Below are positions 1-5,790 of a stretch of DNA of 6,359 nt, one piece after another. Below the pieces are notes generated by a model. That model was not told the DNA's origin. It saw only the letters and a list, made by a program, of their open reading frames with translations, and ran no database searches. Location: contig QMLL01000105.1 in NCBI GenBank assembly GCA_003646715.1, positions 1 through 6,359 of the forward strand. The letters run 5' to 3'. Source of the DNA: Deltaproteobacteria bacterium. Lineage in GTDB: Bacteria; Desulfobacterota; Syntrophobacteria; B119-G9. Within the stretch, counting starts at the first letter, position 1, and every line of letters begins with the position of its first letter. Position numbers and translations under genes: made by a program.

Positions 1-58
1 CAAAATTTGAAGTATAAGACATTTTTTTATCGTCATAAATTAAGCTTTATAAATTAAG
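1..58 (+). promoter_or_regulatory. AT-rich region upstream of the cas6 operon, probable promoter
   Basis: This stretch contains no gene and is strongly AT-rich compared with the coding DNA after it. It holds a run of seven T (22-28), a TATAAG (13-18) and a TATAAA (48-53), the last ending five bases before the cas6 ATG. No convincing -35 hexamer sits 16-18 bases before TATAAA. TTGAAG (7-12) resembles a -35 box but no good -10 lies 17 bases after it. No Shine-Dalgarno motif precedes cas6. The first gene of the operon must be transcribed from here or from further upstream, so a promoter is likely, but the exact hexamers cannot be fixed by eye. Confidence 0.4.
35..58 (+). repeat. 10-bp direct repeat (ATAAATTAAG) at 14-bp period
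   Basis: ATAAATTAAG occurs at 35-44 and again at 49-58, separated by CTTT. The second copy ends directly against the cas6 ATG and overlaps the TATAAA box. Two identical short sites on nearly the same DNA face, at the head of an operon encoding its own DNA-binding protein, are compatible with an operator. The low complexity of the AT-rich sequence means chance is also possible. Confidence 0.5.
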
Positions 59-829
59 ATGAGAATTTCTTTAAAACTTGAACCGCAATCAGGAATCCTC
101 AAGATCCCCATCCACTACAACCATATCCTCCAGGCATTTATCTACAGGAGTCTCGACAGGGCACTTGCCGACTGGCTTCATGAGGAGGGCTACCGGTATG
201 AAAAACGCAGGTTTAAACTATTCACTTTTTCCCGCCTGAGGAGCAAAAGGCGCAGCTTCGACCGCAGTTCGGGGACTCTGTCACTTGAATCGCCGATTTT
301 TTTGAAAATCGGCTCGTATGAAACTCAGATCCTCGAGTCCCTGGCGATCCACCTCGTAAAATGGGGCGAAGCCCGCCTGAACCGAACGGTCTGCAGGTTT
401 GCATCTATTGAGGTGGAGATGAGGGTTATCCCGAAAGGCCCGCTCCTCGTCAGGGCGATATCTCCCATCACCGTGTACCGGACCCTCTATGGCACAGACG
501 GGAAGAGGAAAACCTACTACTTCACTCCCTGGGAGAAGGAATTTCAGGAACTGATATTCGACAATCTAAAGAGAAAAGCGATATCGATTTACGGCGATGA
601 AAACAAGTTGCCTCCATTAGACAATGCTTACATAAAGCCCGTCAAGGTGAGCAACAGAAATCTCGTCGTGGCCAACTTCAAGGGAACCTGGATAAAGGGC
701 TGGACAGGACTCTATGAACTGAACCTTCCCGAACCCTATTTCACCATAGCTTACGATACGGGCCTCGGCGCCAAAAACAGCCAGGGATTCGGGATGGTGG
801 ATGTTGTGAGAAACGGGAAGAATGAATAA
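59..829 (+). CDS. cas6: CRISPR-associated endoribonuclease Cas6
   Basis: A 256-residue Cas6 of the RAMP superfamily, the nuclease that cuts precursor CRISPR RNA within repeats to give crRNAs with an 8-base 5' tag. The protein runs from an N-terminal ferredoxin-like fold, beginning MRISLKLEPQ, to a C-terminal glycine-rich loop, GLGAKNSQGFGMV (235-247). Comparing by memory with Pyrococcus furiosus Cas6, the catalytic Tyr31-His46-Lys52 set corresponds here to Tyr29 (QAFIYRSL), His41 (WLHEEGY) and Lys53 (FKLFTFS), so the enzyme should be active. Length is normal for the family. The ATG at 59 is the only sensible start: an in-frame TAA lies at 50-52 and the N-terminus matches the family. No Shine-Dalgarno motif precedes it. 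Its 3' end overlaps the next gene by 8 bases. It probably supplies crRNAs to the Cmr complex encoded downstream. Confidence 0.96.
   Translation: MRISLKLEPQSGILKIPIHYNHILQAFIYRSLDRALADWLHEEGYRYEKRRFKLFTFSRLRSKRRSFDRSSGTLSLESPIFLKIGSYETQILESLAIHLVKWGEARLNRTVCRFASIEVEMRVIPKGPLLVRAISPITVYRTLYGTDGKRKTYYFTPWEKEFQELIFDNLKRKAISIYGDENKLPPLDNAYIKPVKVSNRNLVVANFKGTWIKGWTGLYELNLPEPYFTIAYDTGLGAKNSQGFGMVDVVRNGKNE
292..313 (+). repeat. Perfect 9-bp inverted repeat with 4-base loop inside cas6
   Basis: GCCGATTTT (292-300) and AAAATCGGC (305-313) are exact reverse complements around the loop TTTG. The RNA could form a compact hairpin within cas6 codons 79-85. Four of the nine pairs are A-U. It is not followed by a T run on the + strand, so it is not a classic terminator. 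It may be only a by-product of the coding sequence. Confidence 0.6.
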
Positions 830-1682
830 CAAAAACGCACTGGTTATAACTCTCGGGTCAGAGCCACAGGTAGTGACTTTGACCCTTCATGCCCTGAAGA
901 AACAATATCCTGCATTTAAAATAGAAGAGCTCTACGTAGTACACACTTCCCCTGCAGAGAGCGAAGTAAAACGCGCTCTCTCTAAACTGAAGGATTTCTT
1001 CGGCAACAATTCCCACGACCGACTGACTGTTTCCTTCGTTCCAGTGACAGATCGGGATAAGAACGTTACCGACATAGAATCTGTCAGCTCGATATCTGCG
1101 TTTTTCAAAACAATTTTCAGGCTCTTGCGACAACTCAAGAAAAACGGATACACAGTGTATCTAAATGCATCGGGCGGCCGCAAACCCATGGCAATATATT
1201 CAACAGTGGCTGCGCAGATCCTTTTCGATGAGAACGACAAAGCGTTTTATCTGACCTCAAGCAGATCGCTCGTGGAATCGAAGAGTTTAACCCCCACTGA
1301 ACCATCGCACTGGACGAAACTGATAGAAATTCCCATTCTTCCATGGAGCGAGGTGGACCCCGCGATAACAGTTGCCGCGATGCACGATGACATTCTGACC
1401 GAGCCCGATTTCTGGAAATCCCTTCACAGACATAAGAGAAAAACCCTTCTAATGGGATTCGTTTATGTAAAACTCACCGATAGCGAAAGAAAAATTCTGT
1501 TCGAGGTTATCCGGAAGGGAGGGTCCTCTTCCGAAATCGCGAAGAGGCTCGGCAAATCCCGGAAAACCGTGGAGCACCAGCTTGGAAGCATCTACGCAAA
1601 GATCAAAGAATGGTTTACTATGCCTCAACATGTAAAGCTCAATCGCGAATTTTTGATCAGGGAATTCAAAGATTTCATTTAA
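822..1682 (+). CDS. CARF domain-LuxR-type HTH protein, probable cOA-responsive transcription regulator
   Basis: A 286-residue protein of two parts. Residues 1 to about 180 look like a CARF (Rossmann-type) domain of the Cas_NE0113/Csm6-Csx1 kind. The N-terminal strand-loop-helix is ALVITLGSEPQVVTLTLHAL (6-25), and the second ligand-loop motif is YLNASGGRKPMA (113-124). CARF domains bind cyclic oligoadenylates made by Cas10. Residues 218-261 form a LuxR/NarL-type helix-turn-helix: LTDSERKIL, then SSEIAKRLGKSRKTVEHQ, then the IYAKI end of the recognition helix. No HEPN, PD-(D/E)XK or other nuclease domain is apparent, and there are no membrane segments. The ATG overlaps the cas6 end by 8 bases with only a weak, too-close GGGAAG before it, suggesting translational coupling. 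Inference: it changes DNA binding when cOA is bound, controlling this operon or host genes. Alternatives are a ring nuclease with a DNA-binding tail, or a sigma70 region-4-like HTH. The architecture differs from Csa3, which has a winged HTH. Confidence 0.85.
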   Translation: MNNKNALVITLGSEPQVVTLTLHALKKQYPAFKIEELYVVHTSPAESEVKRALSKLKDFFGNNSHDRLTVSFVPVTDRDKNVTDIESVSSISAFFKTIFRLLRQLKKNGYTVYLNASGGRKPMAIYSTVAAQILFDENDKAFYLTSSRSLVESKSLTPTEPSHWTKLIEIPILPWSEVDPAITVAAMHDDILTEPDFWKSLHRHKRKTLLMGFVYVKLTDSERKILFEVIRKGGSSSEIAKRLGKSRKTVEHQLGSIYAKIKEWFTMPQHVKLNREFLIREFKDFI

Positions 1683-1752
1683 TCAGGAATATGGCCATGT
1701 CTATTTTTAGCTTGAATAATTTCACAGAAAAGGGAAAAATGAGGAGGTGACC
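1683..1752 (+). promoter_or_regulatory. 70-base gap before cmr1 with a candidate internal promoter
   Basis: This is the only real intergenic gap in the operon; every other junction overlaps or is one base apart. It holds an 8-bp palindrome ATGGCCAT (1691-1698). A weak sigma70-like pair is possible: TGGCCA (1692-1697, 4 of 6 to TTGACA), a 17-base spacer, and AATAAT (1715-1720, 5 of 6 to TATAAT). No terminator-like hairpin followed by T residues is seen, so read-through from cas6 is likely. If the promoter works, the effector genes could be expressed separately from cas6 and the CARF regulator. Confidence 0.3.
1742..1750 (+). promoter_or_regulatory. Strong Shine-Dalgarno of cmr1, fixes the start at ATG 1753
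   Basis: AGGAGGTGA is a near-complete match to the anti-Shine-Dalgarno end of 16S rRNA. It places GGAGG (1743-1747) five bases before ATG 1753. The in-frame GTG at 1747 lies inside this motif, so it cannot be the true start even though it opens a slightly longer reading frame. Confidence 0.85.
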
Positions 1753-2901
1753 ATGAGTTTGGAGGAAGTCAAGTTAGATTTCGAGGTCGTTACCCCCATG
1801 TTTCTGGGGGGTGCATCTCCAAATGCAGAAGCAGAACTCCGCCCGCCGAGCATCAAAGGAATGCTGAGATGGTGGTTCAGAGCCCTCGGAGGAAGCAAAG
1901 AATGGGAGGATAAGATATTCGGTGCCGCAGGCGAAAAAACAGGCCGCTCTACATTTAAAATAACGGTCGGATCGCCAACATCAGGTACCTGGGAATTTGA
2001 TAGAAAGAAATACAAAAAATTTGACAGAAGAAGCAATAATTGTAACAGCCCGGGAATTGGCACTAACGGAATTGTTTACGCTGGTTACTCGTTGACCCTA
2101 GGGCAAAACCAAAGAAAAGCTATCGCATCCGGTTCAGTGTTCACTTTAACCGTAATCAAACACCCCTCTCTGGGAAGAAATGAGTTCGAATTCATACTCA
2201 ACCTGTTCTGGTTAATGGGTCATATCGGAGGCATTGGGACTCGATGGAGACGAGGATTTGGCAGTATTAGCCTGAAGAAGGGACAAAAAATTCTGCCAAT
2301 TTCAGCGACAACCTCGGAAGCATGGAAAGAAGAATTCCGATCTGCATGGCAGACGCTCAAAAATGAGCTCGTAAAGTTTACCCGAAACGGGGCAGCGGGG
2401 TTATGGTATCTCGACAAAATTTATATATGGAAAAATTCATTTGGATCATGGGAAGAGGCATTGAATGATATAGCGATTACTATGCAAATTTACAGACAAT
2501 GCAGAAACCCGGATCATGACCTTGTTTTGGGGATTCTCCGAAATCCCAACAGGTACCGAAGTGGTGGATCAGCGCCGCAGCGAACTACATTTGGAATGCC
2601 AATTACTTTTAGGTTTAGAAAAGCCGGCACTAAACCCGTGACCTTCTTGCCCCAGTTTCATGAAAGGATGGCTTCACCTCTTATTTTCCACATAGCGAAG
2701 TTAGGAACCACTCGATACTTACCTGTTCTTGTTAAATTGAGAGGTCCTTTTTTGGAAAATTCTGAACAAATTCAGACAAGGGGGATTAAGTTAATACTAA
2801 AGAAGCCGAGTACTACTTTAGACGGCGACGGGAAAGCAACGATTCTGATCGATTTCATAGAAAAAGCAATTAAACCCAAAGCTATGGAGGTCATATTATG
2901 A
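1753..2901 (+). CDS. cmr1: Type III-B CRISPR RAMP protein Cmr1
   Basis: A 382-residue Cmr1 (Cas7-superfamily RAMP), the subunit at the head end of the Cmr complex that helps hold the target RNA and the 3' region of the crRNA. The first RAMP domain starts with FEVVTPMFLGG and carries the Cmr1 signature LRPPSIKGMLRWWFRALGG (29-47, numbering from ATG 1753). Its glycine-rich loop is GGIGTRWRRGFGS (159-171). A second RAMP-like half contains TFGMPITFRF (279-288), the Cmr1 motif HERMASPLIF (303-312) and YLPVLVKLRG (322-331). Length fits the family. The start is set by the strong ribosome binding site just upstream; starting at GTG 1747 would add only two residues. The stop overlaps the cmr2 ATG in an ATGA arrangement, so the two are translationally coupled. 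Confidence 0.95.
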   Translation: MSLEEVKLDFEVVTPMFLGGASPNAEAELRPPSIKGMLRWWFRALGGSKEWEDKIFGAAGEKTGRSTFKITVGSPTSGTWEFDRKKYKKFDRRSNNCNSPGIGTNGIVYAGYSLTLGQNQRKAIASGSVFTLTVIKHPSLGRNEFEFILNLFWLMGHIGGIGTRWRRGFGSISLKKGQKILPISATTSEAWKEEFRSAWQTLKNELVKFTRNGAAGLWYLDKIYIWKNSFGSWEEALNDIAITMQIYRQCRNPDHDLVLGILRNPNRYRSGGSAPQRTTFGMPITFRFRKAGTKPVTFLPQFHERMASPLIFHIAKLGTTRYLPVLVKLRGPFLENSEQIQTRGIKLILKKPSTTLDGDGKATILIDFIEKAIKPKAMEVIL

Positions 2902-5789
2902 GTAGAATTCGCCTTATCGCCTTTTTTCATGATCCGATCCATAAGGCGCTGGCTCTCGCCGCCGGAAAAAACCATGAGCAGGTCGCCAAAGAACTGGCCT
3001 TTGCTTTTGGAATCTCACTCACCGATGACGATTTTAAAGTCACAAAAGGAATGGATATACTTGCATCCTCCACTGAAAGGCTTGTATTGCCTAAGGGCGC
3101 TGACAAAGACCCAAAATTTCAAGTCATGGATTTTGATAAAATTTCCTTTCGCCATCCATTCAGCGGGAGGGAAATTCCCTTTAATCTCACGAGAGAGAGC
3201 TTTGAGCAGGCGGACAGGGCTTTAAAAGAAGTGCTCGAGAGACTGCATTACGAAACGAAGGACAAATCGGAGGCGGAAAAACTGGCTTATCTCTGGCACC
3301 ACTTACTGCGGGAACTCAAGAAAAAAGAACCCGGAATTCCCTGGGAACTACTTCCGGCCGACACGAGGGTTCCTGACCATACTATCTGGGACCATCTGAA
3401 ACTTACCACGTCAACTTCTGCTGTGTGGCATGAAGGGACATCGTATACAACGGTTTCTCTGTTTATATGGACCGTTGGCCCTGTCCAGAGTTTCATCAAG
3501 CAGGCAAGGAAAGCCCAAGATTTCTGGGCAGGTAGCTTCATCTTATCTTTGCTGACATTCAAAGCTATAGAGAAGGTAATCCAGAGATATGGGCCAACTG
3601 TTGTAATCTACCCGGACCTTCAAGCTCACCCGTGGATACTTCAGGAAAACCCATTCGAAACTATACGGCCGACAATTCCCAATCGGTTTGTCGCACTTAT
3701 ACCTGAAAATGATCATGAGGTATTGAAAGAAATCGGTAAGGAGTGCGATCAGGCTGTGAAGACTCAGCTGAAAAGCTGGGTAACGAAGGTACTCGGTGAA
3801 TTGAAATTAGCTAACTCTACAGCTTATAGAAAAATCATCGATCGTCAATTAGAATCAGCCTTTGCTTCTTACTGGATTGCGCTGCCATTACCGCAGTCCG
3901 ACAGCGAGAAAAAGGACTACGAGAATGCGCAGTTGCTGTTAGAAAAAGTGCTTTCTTCACAAAAAGTCAGTGCTGTCGAGTCAATTCTGTCCTTTACTAA
4001 AAACCAGAACACACTCTATGAGCCAAATGTGGGAACCCTATTCGGTTTCCTGTATTCCTATGCGGAGAAAGCACTTGCAGCCAGAAAATCCTTAAGGGAC
4101 AAACTTTTCGGTGAGCCGGAACCTGGCAATCCCGAAAAGGCAAGTAGTAATGAGCGCGTAGAACGCTGTCATCTTTGTGGTGAGAGAAATGCGGTAGTTG
4201 TGAAAAGAGAGATCAACGGGGAATTTGTAGTGCAATACTTTGACGAAACCAATTTCGAGTGGGTCACTATCCCGAATGTGGGAAATATTGGGGCTCGAGA
4301 ACTTCCAGAGAATGAGGCCCTGTGCGCCGTATGTCTGATAAAGCGCTTCCTTCCCAAAATCATCGAAGAAATTGACATCCCCCCAAATTACTCCTTTCCA
4401 TCTGTGACAGATGTCGCAGTTGCAGACCTACTGGAATTCCTGTATGCGGATTCAGAGGTTTCCGCAGAACTCCAGCAATTTGAAAAGGCGGTAGCCAAAC
4501 TGCACGAAGGCACTACGGTGAGTCCCAAAATACGGCCCATCCCCAGAATCTCCAATACCATCGGGAAAGAGATAACCGAAGGAGAGTGGTTTTTTGAAGC
4601 ATCGCTTCAGAAAGAGGTTATTGAGAGAACACTTGGGGCCGACGTCTTGGAAAATGATGTAAAAGAAGCCCAAAACGCGCTGAATAAACTCTTAAAGAAA
4701 ATAGATAGAAAACCCTGCCCGTATTATGCATTCATAGCGATTGATGGAGATAAAATGGGTAAGTGGCTTGCCGGTGAAATAGAAGAAGCGGCAAATAAGA
4801 AAAAAATCGAATTCAGCGATAGCTCCAATATCTACCACACCAAAGTATGGCGAAATCTTCCAGAAGACTTCAAGAAAACCATTCTCGAAACCTTTAGAGG
4901 GACTCGCCCTGTAACTCCTGCTTATCACGCGAGTATTGCAAGAGCCCTTCAAACTTTTGCGCTTAAAATTGCCCCCCAGATTATAGAAGAGCAATATCTT
5001 GGACAGTTGATTTACTCGGGTGGCGATGATATTCTGGCCCTTGTGAACCTCAGGGACCTATGGGATGTCTTGAGGCTTCTGAGGCTGGCATACTCGGGAA
5101 GAATAAGAGTAAGCTCAGACAGCGATTCATTGTGGCGAATTGAACCCAACAAAACAAACGAAACAGGTGTCGTAAAGACCCCCGATGGCCACTGGTTAAC
5201 CATGGGGCCTCTTGCGAGCCTATCAGCGGGCATAGTTATCGCACATTACAAAACGCCGCTTGCTCTGGTCGTGAAGAAGGGATTTGAAATGGAACGTAGA
5301 GCGAAGAATGATCTAGGTAGAGATGCTTTTTCTTTAACCTGGGTTAAACATTCCGGCGAGATCACCTTATCAGGTGGGAACTGGAAAATAGAAGAAACCC
5401 CGGATACCATTGAAAAATCGAAACAGATCTTCGACCTCTTCATGAAACCCCAGAAAGAAAGCGATCGACAATTCTGGCTCTCAAGGAGATTCCTGAAGGA
5501 AATCGCAGATCTTCACTCTATGATCTACGCGCCGGTACCCATTGCTCAGAAGGAAGCTTCTCAGACCGATTTGAAGTTATTTAATCCGCTACTTCAGCGC
5601 GCAGTGAATCGTCATACCCACTTCGTCACCAAATTGGAAAAATCGAGAAAGAAAGAAATCCAGCAGAAGATCTATGAGGATTTAACTTCTCTGCTCGCAC
5701 TCCTCAATAATGACTTCCAGGCCTTTTTTAATTTAATCGAAACAGGTCTCCTTTATACAAGGTTTGTTAACCCGGACAGGGAGGAGTAA
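2898..5789 (+). CDS. cmr2: Type III-B Cas10 subunit Cmr2 (HD and cyclase domains)
   Basis: The 963-residue large subunit of the Cmr complex. Target RNA binding to the complex switches on conversion of ATP to cyclic oligoadenylate and, where the HD site is active, cutting of single-stranded DNA. An N-terminal HD domain shows His11-Asp12 (FFHDPIHKAL) and the later motif DTRVPDHTIWDHL (155-167). The first palm-like domain has GPVQSFIKQARKAQDFWAGS (194-213), a Cmr2 hallmark. A zinc finger is formed by Cys424/Cys427 (CHLC) and Cys476/Cys479 (CAVC). The second palm has AIDGDKMG (614-621) with Asp616 and Asp618, and an intact GGDD (708-711). The conserved GRDAFSLTWVKHSG follows (807-820), then a helical C-terminal domain. 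The motifs needed for cOA synthesis are present. GGAGG at 2886-2890 sits 7 bases before the ATG, which overlaps the cmr1 stop. It is somewhat longer than the roughly 870-residue Pyrococcus Cmr2. Confidence 0.97.
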   Translation: MSRIRLIAFFHDPIHKALALAAGKNHEQVAKELAFAFGISLTDDDFKVTKGMDILASSTERLVLPKGADKDPKFQVMDFDKISFRHPFSGREIPFNLTRESFEQADRALKEVLERLHYETKDKSEAEKLAYLWHHLLRELKKKEPGIPWELLPADTRVPDHTIWDHLKLTTSTSAVWHEGTSYTTVSLFIWTVGPVQSFIKQARKAQDFWAGSFILSLLTFKAIEKVIQRYGPTVVIYPDLQAHPWILQENPFETIRPTIPNRFVALIPENDHEVLKEIGKECDQAVKTQLKSWVTKVLGELKLANSTAYRKIIDRQLESAFASYWIALPLPQSDSEKKDYENAQLLLEKVLSSQKVSAVESILSFTKNQNTLYEPNVGTLFGFLYSYAEKALAARKSLRDKLFGEPEPGNPEKASSNERVERCHLCGERNAVVVKREINGEFVVQYFDETNFEWVTIPNVGNIGARELPENEALCAVCLIKRFLPKIIEEIDIPPNYSFPSVTDVAVADLLEFLYADSEVSAELQQFEKAVAKLHEGTTVSPKIRPIPRISNTIGKEITEGEWFFEASLQKEVIERTLGADVLENDVKEAQNALNKLLKKIDRKPCPYYAFIAIDGDKMGKWLAGEIEEAANKKKIEFSDSSNIYHTKVWRNLPEDFKKTILETFRGTRPVTPAYHASIARALQTFALKIAPQIIEEQYLGQLIYSGGDDILALVNLRDLWDVLRLLRLAYSGRIRVSSDSDSLWRIEPNKTNETGVVKTPDGHWLTMGPLASLSAGIVIAHYKTPLALVVKKGFEMERRAKNDLGRDAFSLTWVKHSGEITLSGGNWKIEETPDTIEKSKQIFDLFMKPQKESDRQFWLSRRFLKEIADLHSMIYAPVPIAQKEASQTDLKLFNPLLQRAVNRHTHFVTKLEKSRKKEIQQKIYEDLTSLLALLNNDFQAFFNLIETGLLYTRFVNPDREE
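3762..3781 (+). repeat. 8-bp inverted repeat with GAAA tetraloop inside cmr2
   Basis: ACTCAGCT (3762-3769) can pair with AGCTGGGT (3774-3781) around GAAA, a GNRA tetraloop. Seven pairs are Watson-Crick and one is G-U (3764 with 3779). It lies within coding sequence with no T run after it. It may well be chance. Confidence 0.45.
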
Positions 5790-5790
5790 T

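Noticed and set aside
20..30. Run of seven T upstream of cas6 as the end of a terminator for a preceding gene
   Set aside because: No stem is visible in the 20 bases available before it, and the window edge prevents seeing further.
1..58. CRISPR repeat or array remnant next to cas6
   Set aside because: The 10-bp direct repeat is too short and too closely spaced to be a repeat-spacer unit, and nothing here resembles a 28-37 base CRISPR repeat.
1560..1577. R-x4-H motif (Arg247 to His252) in the CARF-HTH protein, as a possible HEPN ribonuclease site
   Set aside because: It falls within the recognition helix of the helix-turn-helix (SRKTVEHQ), where such residues are common in LuxR-type domains. 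The surrounding sequence is not HEPN-like.
1747..1752. GTG at 1747 as the start of cmr1
   Set aside because: It lies inside the Shine-Dalgarno sequence itself; ATG 1753 has ideal spacing and fits the family N-terminus.
1722..2063. Antisense open frame of 113 codons over the start of cmr1, and the other minus-strand frames of 60-102 codons across the window
   Set aside because: They lie opposite genes with clear family motifs, show no recognisable domains, and have no ribosome binding site or spacing of their own. They are shadows of the coding frames.
3168..3180. Palindrome AGGGAA-A-TTCCCT inside cmr2
   Set aside because: Short, within coding sequence, and expected by chance at this length.
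2929..3225. A + strand 98-codon frame overlapping the start of cmr2
   Set aside because: It is out of frame within the HD-domain coding region of cmr2 and its translation resembles no protein I know.
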